Positions 52,809 to 60,353 of a DNA stretch of 64,000 bases are shown one piece after another; position 1 is the stretch's first letter; each line of letters starts with the position of its first letter. Both the position numbers and the translations under genes were made by a program. The notes beneath the pieces were generated by a model. It saw nothing but the letters and a program-made list of their open reading frames with translations, had not been told where the DNA came from and searched no databases. Location: assembly GCF_007995065.1 (NCBI RefSeq), contig NZ_VOQR01000001.1, positions 1,491,001 to 1,555,000 of the forward strand, written 5' to 3'. The DNA is from Sphingomonas ginsenosidivorax (GTDB lineage: Bacteria; Pseudomonadota; Alphaproteobacteria; Sphingomonadales; Sphingomonadaceae).

Positions 52809-52858
52809 TTCCGTGACTGTCATGCAAGGGGCCGTGTGTAAGGGAATCTACGCACAAC

Positions 52859-52888
52859 GAAAAAGGGCGGCCCCGAAGGACCGCCCTT
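52859..52888 (-). terminator. Rho-independent terminator of the TonB operon
   Basis: On the minus strand, AAGGGCGG-T-CC, loop TTCG, GG-G-CCGCCCTT, then TTT. Eight plus two base pairs with one mismatch. It starts 24 bases after the last exbD stop codon. Confidence 0.85.
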
Positions 52889-52911
52889 GATCATTCGACA
52901 GTGTCGCGGAC

Positions 52912-53340
52912 CTAGAAGTCGTTGCGATACTGCTCGTTGCCGATGAAGCCGAGCTTGGTGATCGCGGAGCGCTTCACCACTGCGAGCGTCCGGTCCACGA
53001 CCTCGTACCGCGCCTGCGGATCGGGCTGGAAGTGGAGCTCTGGCTCGGGGTTCATCCCGGCGCTCTGGTCGAGATACTGACGCAAGGTCACCTCATCGAC
53101 CGGCGAACCGTTCCACGAAACCACGCCGGCCGGATCGATCGAGATCTTGTTCTTCTGCGGATCGACCGGGTTCTGCGGCTGGTTCTTGCTGTTGACCGGA
53201 AGATCGACCTTCACCGCGTGCGTCTGAATCGGGATCGTGATGATGAACATGATGAGGAGAACGAGCAGGACGTCGATCAACGGCGTCATGTTCATTTCCA
53301 TCATCGGGCCGTCGTCTTCTTTGCCGCCGCTCATTGCCAT
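52912..53340 (-). CDS. exbD: Biopolymer transporter ExbD (second copy)
   Basis: A 142-residue ExbD protein. It has one N-terminal membrane helix with the functional Asp in 'NMTPLIDVLLVLLIMFI' and a periplasmic domain ('HAVKVDLPVN', 'DRTLAVVKRSAITKLGFIG'). With ExbB it harnesses the proton gradient to drive TonB. It is the last gene of tonB-exbB-exbD-exbD, next to a terminator; the gap to the first exbD is 31 bases. Confidence 0.95.
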   Translation of the reverse strand: MAMSGGKEDDGPMMEMNMTPLIDVLLVLLIMFIITIPIQTHAVKVDLPVNSKNQPQNPVDPQKNKISIDPAGVVSWNGSPVDEVTLRQYLDQSAGMNPEPELHFQPDPQARYEVVDRTLAVVKRSAITKLGFIGNEQYRNDF

Positions 53341-53371
53341 CTAATGCTACTCCTAAATACGTCCCGAGCGC

Positions 53372-53854
53372 TTAACCGCGGTCGGTGGTGCCGCCGGGGG
53401 GCGGCTCGGAGATGAAGCCGACGCGGGCGAAGCCGGCGCGCTGCATCGTATAGATCGTGCCGCCGATGCACTTGTACGGCGTGTTCACGTCGCCGCGGAT
53501 ATGCGCCTCGGGCAGTTCCAGACCGGCGGCATTCGGACCACCCTGACGATCGATCTCGGCCTTCAGCTTGGCCACGGCCCGGTCGAGCAGCTCGGTCGAG
53601 GTGACCGGGCTCATGCCCCAATACACCGCGCAGCTGCCGTCCGCATTCGTCGTCACCGACAGCGAGACGTTCTCGGGCTTGGTCGTCGTCGGATCGAACT
53701 TGACCTCGGGCAGCTTGAGCTGGACCGCCTGGACGGCGACGGTCGTCGTCACCAGGAAGATGATCAGGAGCACGAGCATGACGTCGACCAGCGGCGTCGT
53801 ATTGATGTCCGATATCGATTTCTCGGTGGAATCGCCACCAACACTCATCGCCAT
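53372..53854 (-). CDS. exbD: Biopolymer transporter ExbD (first copy)
   Basis: A 160-residue ExbD paralogue. The membrane helix with the Asp is in 'TTPLVDVMLVLLIIFLV', and the periplasmic part contains 'LKLPEVKFDPTTTKPENVSL' and 'ALFRRGD'-like 'AHIRGDVNTPYKC' with a cysteine pair (C-A-V-Y-W, then Y-K-C-I) not seen in the second copy. Having two ExbD genes in one operon suggests a heteromeric or specialised motor. The gap to exbB is 87 bases. Confidence 0.95.
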   Translation of the reverse strand: MAMSVGGDSTEKSISDINTTPLVDVMLVLLIIFLVTTTVAVQAVQLKLPEVKFDPTTTKPENVSLSVTTNADGSCAVYWGMSPVTSTELLDRAVAKLKAEIDRQGGPNAAGLELPEAHIRGDVNTPYKCIGGTIYTMQRAGFARVGFISEPPPGGTTDRG

Positions 53855-53941
53855 GTGCGAACTATCCTATTCTTGTAATCGCCACCGGAACCGCCGGTGG
53901 AAAGGAAGCGGGGCCGCCGACAGCAGCCCCGCCTTCTCGTC

Positions 53942-54736
53942 TTAGTTGGCGCGCGGCACGCCACCGGTCTGACCGGCGGTCGCGGTGGTCGTCGCGGGCT
54001 TGCCCGGGACCGGCTTGGCAGCCGTCGCGCCGACCGGACGCACGGCGCCGTTCGAAGCGAGGAAGCCGAGCACGTCGTTCGAGAAGGACGACAGGTCCTC
54101 GGCGATCGACTTGTTGCGACGCTGCAGCCAGTTGTACGACAGCACCGCGGGAACCGCGACGACGAGGCCGAGTGCGGTCATGATCAGTGCTTCACCGACC
54201 GGCCCTGCGACCTTGTCGATCGATGCCTGGCCCGACGCGCCGATCTTCACGAGCGCGCGGTAGATGCCGATAACCGTACCGAACAGACCGATGAACGGCG
54301 ACACCGAACCGACCGTCGCGAGGAAGGCGAGACCGCCACCCAGCTTCGAGTTGATCGCGGCTTCCGAACGCGCCAGCGAACCGTGCAGCCAGTCATGCGC
54401 CTCGACCGGATCGGTCAGCTTGGCGTGCTGGTCCTGGGCGGCCAGGCCGTCGTCGACGATCTGCTTGTAGGCCGAGTTCTTCTCGAGCTTGGCCGAGCCC
54501 TCGCGCAGCGAGTTCGACTGCCAGAAGCCCTGGCGAACGCGCTTGGCCTGGTTGATCAGCTTCTGCTGCTCGAACAGCTTCGAGAACAGGATGTAGAACG
54601 ACACGACCGACATCAGCACCAGGATGGCGAACACGGACTGCGAGATGAGGCCGCCTTCGCGAAGTGCAGCCTGCAGGCCGTACGGGTTGTCGCCGGGGGC
54701 GGCGGCACCCGCCGCTGCAAGGATAGTGGTGATCAT
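53942..54736 (-). CDS. exbB: ExbB/MotA/TolQ proton channel protein
   Basis: A 264-residue inner-membrane protein with three membrane helices. The first is 'FAILVLMSVVSFYILFSKLF'; the conserved core 'LATVGSVSPFIGLFGTVIGIYRALV' and 'GPVGEALIMTALGLVVAVPAVLSYNWL' line the proton path. The N-terminal Ala/Gly stretch 'AAAGAAAPGDNPYG' is a periplasmic leader. It works with the two ExbD proteins and TonB encoded alongside. Confidence 0.95.
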   Translation of the reverse strand: MITTILAAAGAAAPGDNPYGLQAALREGGLISQSVFAILVLMSVVSFYILFSKLFEQQKLINQAKRVRQGFWQSNSLREGSAKLEKNSAYKQIVDDGLAAQDQHAKLTDPVEAHDWLHGSLARSEAAINSKLGGGLAFLATVGSVSPFIGLFGTVIGIYRALVKIGASGQASIDKVAGPVGEALIMTALGLVVAVPAVLSYNWLQRRNKSIAEDLSSFSNDVLGFLASNGAVRPVGATAAKPVPGKPATTTATAGQTGGVPRAN

Positions 54737-54792
54737 GATGGGTTTGTCCTCTGACTAGTCAATTTCGTTCGTAATGAAGATTCGAATTGCGA

Positions 54793-55470
54793 TTACTGCG
54801 GCGGCATCCGCCACGTCACGCGCCTCGAAGACGACGACCGGATCGGGTTGCCCGACTGGTCCAGCGCTGGCGAATAGCGTCCGCGCCGCGTGATCGCCGC
54901 ACAGGCCGCACGATCGAGCGCCGAAGAACCGCTGGACTGGGTAACCCGGCAATTCTCGACACGGCCAGCCGTGTTGATGTCCCAGGCGATCGCGGTCGTA
55001 CCCTCTTCCTGGGCACGCAGCGAGCTCGGCGGATAATCGTCCGTCGAAACCCATTCCGCCGGGTTGCCCTTGGCACCGGCTGCCTTGTTCACCACCGGCG
55101 CAGGCGGCGCTGGTGCGACCGCTGGCGAAGGCGGCGCAGGCGGCGCGGTCGGCTGGCTCAGCGGAATGATCGACGTCGTCGTCACCGCGGGTGCAGGAGA
55201 CGGCGTTACGACCAAGGGCGGCGGCACGACGACCGTGGTCGGCGGCGGCGGCAGGTTTGGCTGGTCAGGCGGCGGCGGCGGGGGCTCGTCGGGCGGAGGC
55301 GGCGGCGGCGGCGGCTCCACGTCGAACGTATTAAGCTTTTCTTGGGCCTTTTTCACGTACTGGTACGCGAGGCCGGTGACGAAAGCATAGCCCAAGGCCG
55401 CATGAATCAGCGCGACGATAACGATCGCGACGATTTTGCCTCCGGACATCTTCTGGTCAACATAGGCCAT
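54793..55470 (-). CDS. tonB: Energy transducer TonB
   Basis: A 225-residue TonB. An N-terminal membrane helix ('IVAIVIVALIHAALGYAFV') with a histidine is followed by a Pro-rich linker (runs of P and P-P-D-E-P, about residues 55-130) that spans the periplasm, and a C-terminal TonB domain ('GTTAIAWDINTAGRVENCRV', then 'AITRRGRYSPALDQSG'). It passes energy to TonB-dependent outer-membrane receptors, none of which are in the window. It heads the exb operon. Confidence 0.94.
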   Translation of the reverse strand: MAYVDQKMSGGKIVAIVIVALIHAALGYAFVTGLAYQYVKKAQEKLNTFDVEPPPPPPPPDEPPPPPPDQPNLPPPPTTVVVPPPLVVTPSPAPAVTTTSIIPLSQPTAPPAPPSPAVAPAPPAPVVNKAAGAKGNPAEWVSTDDYPPSSLRAQEEGTTAIAWDINTAGRVENCRVTQSSGSSALDRAACAAITRRGRYSPALDQSGNPIRSSSSRRVTWRMPPQ

Positions 55471-55696
55471 TCAGAAACGACACTCCCTCAATCTGCCTGT
55501 CCCGGACGCGGCTCGGCGTCGAAGGCGCAGAACACAAAAACGTCTTCCGTGGGCCGGAATATCCACGGGGCAGCGTGCAAGTCCTATCGCCACGCCTTGC
55601 GACACGCAAACGCTTTGTCGGACGCAACAAACGTACAAGCGCATGATGACGGGATTATTTCTGTTTCGTTCATGCAGGATGGCTTACCGAAGGGAC

Positions 55697-56563
55697 ATGA
55701 TCGCCCTTCACCATACCACCATCGCGCTGGTAGCGCTCGCACTGTCCACGCTGCCGGCGGTGGCGCAAGTCCCGCCGCAAACTGGGATTTCCGCGCCGTC
55801 GGCCCCCGCGATCGCCGCGGGGCTCGCCTATGCCGACCTGACCGACCTGGTGCTCGCGGCCCCGATCATCGCCGATGCCACGGTCCGGTCGGTGAGCCGG
55901 ATCAAGGGGGCCGAGGCCGCGGGCGTCGGGCCCAGCGACGCGCGCCTCTACGTCGAAGTCGACGTGACGTCGCTGATCCGCGGGGCGCAGGGCCTGCCGC
56001 CACGAATCGGATATGTGCTCGACGTGGCGCTCGATGCGCGGGGCAAAGTGCCCAACCTGAAGAAGTCCCGCATCCTCCTCCTCGCCCGCCCCGTTCCCGG
56101 TGCGATCAACCAGGTCCAGCTTGTCGCGCGCGACGCGCAGCTGCCCTGGACGCCCGATACCGATTCGCAGCTGCGCACGATCGCCCGCGACGTGCTGGCG
56201 GCCGACGCGCCGCCGGTTATCACGGGGGTCGGTAACGCCTTCCATGTGCCCGGCGCGCTGCCCGGCGAAGGCGAGACGCAGGTGTTCCTGACCACCGCCG
56301 ACCAGCGTCCGGTGTCGCTCTCGGTACTCCGCCGCCCCGGCGAGCAGCCGCGCTGGGCGGTCGCGCTGAGCGAGATCGTCGACGAAGCGGCGGGACCGCC
56401 GGCGCGCGATACGCTGCTGTGGTACCGCCTCGCCTGCGCGTTGCCCGCGACGCTGCCGCCGCAGAGCACTGCCGCGCTGGAAGCGGCGGACGCCACTGTC
56501 GCGCAGGAGGATTATCGCTTCGTCATGGGTGCGCTGGGCGAGTGCGGGCGGACCCGCCGCTGA
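55697..56563 (+). CDS. Secreted protein of unknown function
   Basis: A 288-residue protein with a signal peptide ('IALVALALSTLPAVAQ') and a mature region 'YADLTDLVLAAPIIADATVRSVSRI', 'EVDVTSLIRGAQGLPPRIGYVLD' and 'LLLARPVPGAINQVQLVARDAQLPW' that I do not assign to a named family. It has no membrane helix after the signal; two cysteines near the end ('ACALPA' and 'GECGRT'). The ATG at 55697 follows GAAGGGAC; 55679 is an alternative. It is divergent from tonB, 226 bases away. Confidence 0.8.
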   Translation: MIALHHTTIALVALALSTLPAVAQVPPQTGISAPSAPAIAAGLAYADLTDLVLAAPIIADATVRSVSRIKGAEAAGVGPSDARLYVEVDVTSLIRGAQGLPPRIGYVLDVALDARGKVPNLKKSRILLLARPVPGAINQVQLVARDAQLPWTPDTDSQLRTIARDVLAADAPPVITGVGNAFHVPGALPGEGETQVFLTTADQRPVSLSVLRRPGEQPRWAVALSEIVDEAAGPPARDTLLWYRLACALPATLPPQSTAALEAADATVAQEDYRFVMGALGECGRTRR

Positions 56564-56597
56564 CGCCTCTTCGGTTACCCTGACGCCCCCTCCTCCC

Positions 56598-56639
56598 GTC
56601 ATCCTGAGCCCTGGATCCGGATCAAACCCGCGATGACGG
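56598..56639. repeat. Truncated mirrored repeat (GTCATCC...TGACGG ends)
   Basis: GTCATCCTGAGCCCTGGATCCGGATCAAACCCGCGATGACGG carries the family ends but only about 40 bases, so it looks like a shortened copy of the 7080-type element. It lies between the secreted protein and the small Rossmann gene. Confidence 0.6.
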
Positions 56640-56912
56640 TTGGGTAACGTCCAGGATCTGCCCGGTCGTCGATCGCGCGTTTTCGAGGTACGCAACCGCG
56701 GCCTCGACGTCGTGCGCATCCGCCCCGACGCCGGGCACGACTGCGTTGACCCGCATCGCGGGCGCGCGCTCGATCGCGAGCGGGGCGATCGCTGCACGCG
56801 CCAGCGCCATCTCCAGCGGCGCGCGGGGCGCGATCACCAGCACGATCGACTCACCAGTCGCGCCCCGCACGCAGGCAGCCAGGTCCTCCGTCGCTGCGAG
56901 GTCGATCCTCAC
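56622..56912 (-). CDS. Small Rossmann-like protein related to SDR enzymes
   Basis: A 96-residue protein similar to the C-terminal half of an SDR: 'LARAAIAPLAIERAPAMRVNAVVPGV' (compare the SDR segment after Y-x3-K) and 'VEAAVAYLENARSTTGQILDV'. It lacks the GxxxGIG cofactor motif and the YxxxK pair, so it is not a complete enzyme. Its start overlaps folB by four bases, and SDR genes such as folM often accompany folB. It may be a relic or a free-standing regulatory subunit. Confidence 0.7.
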   Translation of the reverse strand: MRIDLAATEDLAACVRGATGESIVLVIAPRAPLEMALARAAIAPLAIERAPAMRVNAVVPGVGADAHDVEAAVAYLENARSTTGQILDVTQPSSRV

Positions 56913-57280
56913 CGCCGGTGCCGAACGAGCGTCACCCCGATCGACTCCCCAGCCTCCGCGATTGCCAGCTTGACGATCTTCACCGTTACCTTGAGCACGC
57001 GCGCATCCTGCAGGAACAGGGTTTCGCAGATATGGTCCGCGACCGCCTCGATCAGCGTGAAGTGCACGCCCGGCGGCAGCGCGTCGGTGGCTGCGTGCTT
57101 CAGCTCCATATAGTTCTTCGACGCCGACAGCGGCGTGTCGGGGGCGAAATGCGGCGGACAGGCCAGATCGACGGTCAGCGAGATACGCAGCGGCTGCGGC
57201 AGGTGCGTCTCCTCCGAATAGATGCCGGTCAGGACCGGCACTTCGATGTCGTGCACCTCGAGCTGAAGACTGTCTTCCAT
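56909..57280 (-). CDS. folB: Dihydroneopterin aldolase
   Basis: A 123-residue enzyme of folate synthesis that cleaves dihydroneopterin to 6-hydroxymethyl-dihydropterin and glycolaldehyde. 'LQLEVHDIEVPVLTGIYSEE' and 'FTLIEAVADHICETLFLQDARVLKVTVKIVKL' (in parts) match the family; the glutamate in 'LIEAVA' and the lysine in 'VKIVKL' are usual active-site residues. The start at 57280 is the first ATG of the domain; the frame upstream is out-of-frame. Confidence 0.92.
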   Translation of the reverse strand: MEDSLQLEVHDIEVPVLTGIYSEETHLPQPLRISLTVDLACPPHFAPDTPLSASKNYMELKHAATDALPPGVHFTLIEAVADHICETLFLQDARVLKVTVKIVKLAIAEAGESIGVTLVRHRR

Positions 57281-57424
57281 GCTCGCGCCTCTAGGATCAC
57301 GGGAGCGTGACGGCAATCCACTTGGGTAATCCACTTGCGTTCGCGCACCCGACCGGTAAAGCGCGCGGCCTTCGGCGTCGCAGCGCAAGGCGCAGCCGCG
57401 ATCGTACGAGCGGGAAGAGTGCCG

Positions 57425-57937
57425 ATGATCACGATCGTACGTCTGGATAGCGTCGCCCCCGCCGCCGTGGAAGCGCTGCTCGACCGCGCGTTCGAACCCG
57501 GTCGCCACCGTCGCACCGCCTATATCGTGCGTGGCGACGGGCATGCGATCCCGACACTCAGCTTCGCCGCGATGCTGGACGGTGCGCTGGTCGGCAGCAT
57601 CCAGTGCTGGCCGGTGGCGCTCGTCGCCAGCGACGACATCGTCCATCCGGTCGTGATGGTGGGCCCCGTCGCGGTCGATCCGGCGCACCAGATGCACGGT
57701 ATCGGCCGCATGCTGATGACCGCGGCACTGGACGCGGCGGCTGCGCACGGGCTTGACGACGCCATGATGCTGATCGGCGACCCCGAATATTACGGCCGAT
57801 TCTTCGGCTTCACGGCTGAGCGTACAGCCGGCTGGGTACTGCCCGGTCCGGTCGAGCGCCACCGCCTGCTCGCGCGCGGTGCGGCGGTGCCCGCCATCGC
57901 CGGCACGCTCGGTCCGCGGATCGCCGCGCCCGCCTGA
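57425..57937 (+). CDS. GNAT family N-acetyltransferase
   Basis: A 170-residue GNAT of the YhbS-like group. The acetyl-CoA binding segment is 'VGPVAVDPAHQMHGIGRMLM' (Q-x-x-G-I-G), followed by 'MMLIGDPEYYGRFFGF', a family signature. The acceptor is unknown. The longer frame from 57335 lacks conservation. Start at 57425 follows GGGAAGAG. It stands between folB and the DUF1285 gene. Confidence 0.88.
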   Translation: MITIVRLDSVAPAAVEALLDRAFEPGRHRRTAYIVRGDGHAIPTLSFAAMLDGALVGSIQCWPVALVASDDIVHPVVMVGPVAVDPAHQMHGIGRMLMTAALDAAAAHGLDDAMMLIGDPEYYGRFFGFTAERTAGWVLPGPVERHRLLARGAAVPAIAGTLGPRIAAPA

Positions 57938-57994
57938 AGGCTTTACGCGGGCAGCCGCCTTTACGGCGGAGATCGCCGGGCCTACCTCGCACGC

Positions 57995-58561
57995 ATGCCC
58001 ATGGATCCCCTGCCCGACCTCGCCTCGCTCAGCCTCGCCGATATCGCCCGACTGGCCGCCGACGCCAAATTGCCGCCGGTCGCCAGCTGGAACCCGACGC
58101 ATTGCGGCGACAGCGAGATGCGGATCGCGCGCGACGGCACCTGGTATCACCAGGGGACGCCGATCGGTCGTGAGACGATGGTGCGGCTGTTCTCGACGAT
58201 CCTGCGGCGCGAGCCCGACGGCGGCTATGTGCTCGTCACTCCCGTCGAAAAGCTCGACATCGCCGTCGAGGACGCGCCGTTCGTCGCGGTCGAGATGAAG
58301 GCCGAGGGTGAAGGGCGCGATGCGAGCCTCGCCTTCCGGCTCAACACCGGCGACCTCGTCACCGCCGGCCCCGCGCACCCGCTGCGCTTCGCCGAGGATG
58401 CCGACGGCCCCCGCCCCTATCTGATGGTCCGCGGCGGAATGGAGGCGCTGATCGCGCGCCCGATCTATTACGAGCTTGCCGAACGCGCGATCGACGGGGG
58501 CGAGACCCCGCCCGGAATCTGGAGCGACGGCGATTTCTTCGCGCTGGAGCCCGCGGCGTGA
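57995..58561 (+). CDS. DUF1285 protein
   Basis: A 188-residue protein of DUF1285, widespread in alphaproteobacteria. Typical elements are 'CGDSEMRIARDGTWYHQGTPIGRETMVRLFSTILRREPDGGYVLVTPVEK' in parts ('WYHQGTPIGRETMVRLFS' and 'YVLVTPVEK'), plus 'GIWSDGDFFAL' at the end. The fold is known structurally but the role is not. ATGs at 57995 and 58001 are both possible. The stop overlaps the NUDIX gene by four bases (GTGA), and a third overlap follows with the CCA gene. Confidence 0.93.
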   Translation: MPMDPLPDLASLSLADIARLAADAKLPPVASWNPTHCGDSEMRIARDGTWYHQGTPIGRETMVRLFSTILRREPDGGYVLVTPVEKLDIAVEDAPFVAVEMKAEGEGRDASLAFRLNTGDLVTAGPAHPLRFAEDADGPRPYLMVRGGMEALIARPIYYELAERAIDGGETPPGIWSDGDFFALEPAA

Positions 58562-59142
58562 GTCTCGCCGAACGGCTGGCGACAGCGCTGGCCCGCGACA
58601 TCGATCCGGGCCTCGTGACGCTTGGCGACCGCGAGGACGCGCCGGGTGAGGCGCTCCACGAGGCCGCCGTGCTCGTCGCGATCACCGACCGCGCCGCGCC
58701 CGGCATCATTCTGACCAAGCGGACCGAGACGCTGCGCCGGCATGCGGGACAGATCGCGTTCCCCGGCGGTCGCGTCGATCCGGGCGAGGACGCCGTCGCC
58801 GCGGCGTTGCGCGAGGCGGAGGAAGAGGTCGCCTTGCCCAGCCATGCCGTCACCGTGGTCGGTGCAGTCGAGCGCTATCGCACCGTCACCGGCTATCACG
58901 TCACCCCGGTGATCGGCGTCGTCCCTCCCGACCTGACGCTGCATCCGAGCGAAGCCGAGGTCGCCAGCGTCTTCGAAGTGCCGATCGCCTTCCTGTTCGA
59001 CCCCGTCAACCAGGTCCGCGCGAGCGCGGCATGGCAGGGAGGCACACGCCATTTCTACGAGATCACCTGGCAGGACCGCCGCATCTGGGGCGCGACCGCT
59101 GCGATGATCGTCAACCTCTCGCACCGACTGGCCGGGCTGTGA
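58558..59142 (+). CDS. NUDIX hydrolase, CoA pyrophosphatase type
   Basis: A 194-residue NUDIX hydrolase. The NUDIX box G-x5-E-x7-R-E-x2-E-E is visible as 'GGRVDPGEDAVAAALREAEEEVAL'-type residues (split: 'GRVDPGEDAVAAALREAEEE'), and the segment 'RTETLRRHAGQIAFPGG' matches the UPF0035-like element of CoA diphosphatases. It would hydrolyse CoA or its derivatives. Starts with GTG at 58558. It is the middle of DUF1285-NUDIX-CCA, a common alphaproteobacterial trio. Confidence 0.92.
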   Translation: MSLAERLATALARDIDPGLVTLGDREDAPGEALHEAAVLVAITDRAAPGIILTKRTETLRRHAGQIAFPGGRVDPGEDAVAAALREAEEEVALPSHAVTVVGAVERYRTVTGYHVTPVIGVVPPDLTLHPSEAEVASVFEVPIAFLFDPVNQVRASAAWQGGTRHFYEITWQDRRIWGATAAMIVNLSHRLAGL

Positions 59143-60314
59143 CGGTGCTCCCCGACGCGTCCTGGCGGCACCGCCCCGGGCTCGACCGGCTGGCAGCCGC
59201 GCTTGGCGCGGACGACGGTGCCGCGCGCTTCGTCGGCGGCGCGGTGCGCGACACGTTGCTGGGCCTCGAGGTCGCGGATATCGACATCGCCACCTCGCAT
59301 GCGCCGACCGAGGTCATCGCCCGGCTGGAAGACGCCCGGATCAAGGCGATCCCGACGGGGCTCGCGCACGGTACCATCACCGCGATCGTCGACGGAGCAC
59401 CGGTCGAGGTGACGACGCTGCGCCGTGACGTGACCACCGACGGCCGCCACGCCGTCGTCGCTTATACCGACGACTGGCGCGAGGACGCCGCGCGCCGCGA
59501 CTTCACGATGAACGCGCTCTACGCGGATCCCGCGACCGGCGAGATCTTCGACTATTTCGGGGGCCTCGACGACCTCGACGCCCGGCACGTCCGCTTCATC
59601 GGCGACCCGCTGCAGCGTATCGCCGAGGACCATTTGCGCATCCTGCGGTTCTTCCGCTTTCACGCCAGGTTCGGTGCGGAGATCGACGCCGCCGGCCTGT
59701 CCGCCTGCACCGCGCGCGCCAACGACCTGATGGCGCTGTCGCGCGAACGGATCGCGAGCGAAGTCCTGAAGCTGCTCGTGACCACGGGCGCGGTTACGGT
59801 CGTCCGGCTGATGGTCGAGCACGGTATTTTTCGCGCGGTCCTGCCCGAGATCGACGCTGCGGGCGCCGACCGCCTAGGCGCGCTGGCGGAGCGCGAACGC
59901 GCTGCGGACGTGGCACCCGATCCGATCCGCCGGCTCGCCGCGGTGATCCCGGGGGCCGACGCCGAATCGGTCGGCGCCAGGCTGAAACTCTCCAATGCCG
60001 ACCGCAAACGACTGATCGCCGCGACCGCCGGCCCCGGGTCGGAAGGCCCGCGCGCGCTGGCGTACCGGGCAGGTCCCGTCGGCGCGACCGACCGCCTGTT
60101 GCTGTCGGGGGCAGACATCGCGCCGATCCGCGACTGGTCGCCGCCGGCGTTGCCGATCAACGGCGGCGCACTCGTCGCGCGCGGCTTGCGCAAGGGACCC
60201 GACGTGGCGGCGATGCTGCGCCGGATCGAGACCCAGTGGATCGCCGAGGACTTTCCCGACGCGGCACGGCTGTCCGCGATCGCGGACGCCTGGGTGGTGG
60301 AAGCGCTCGCCTGA
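59139..60314 (+). CDS. cca: CCA tRNA nucleotidyltransferase / poly(A) polymerase family
   Basis: A 391-residue class II nucleotidyltransferase that adds or repairs the CCA end of tRNA. The catalytic motif is 'RFVGGAVRDTLLGLEVADIDIATS' (in parts, D-x-D in 'DIDIAT'), 'RRDFTMNALYADPATG' is motif 2, and 'AEDHLRILRFFRFHARF' motif 3. It starts with GTG at 59139, overlapping the NUDIX stop by four bases. tRNAs in this window encode CCA, so a repair role is expected. Confidence 0.93.
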   Translation: MTVLPDASWRHRPGLDRLAAALGADDGAARFVGGAVRDTLLGLEVADIDIATSHAPTEVIARLEDARIKAIPTGLAHGTITAIVDGAPVEVTTLRRDVTTDGRHAVVAYTDDWREDAARRDFTMNALYADPATGEIFDYFGGLDDLDARHVRFIGDPLQRIAEDHLRILRFFRFHARFGAEIDAAGLSACTARANDLMALSRERIASEVLKLLVTTGAVTVVRLMVEHGIFRAVLPEIDAAGADRLGALAERERAADVAPDPIRRLAAVIPGADAESVGARLKLSNADRKRLIAATAGPGSEGPRALAYRAGPVGATDRLLLSGADIAPIRDWSPPALPINGGALVARGLRKGPDVAAMLRRIETQWIAEDFPDAARLSAIADAWVVEALA

Positions 60315-60353
60315 CCGCGGTCCGCCGCGCGGCGGGGTTCAGGTAGACTGGGT

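Noticed and set aside
55471..55696. Possible Fur box or TonB promoter upstream of tonB
   Set aside because: I looked for an inverted GATAATG-like pattern and found none convincing.
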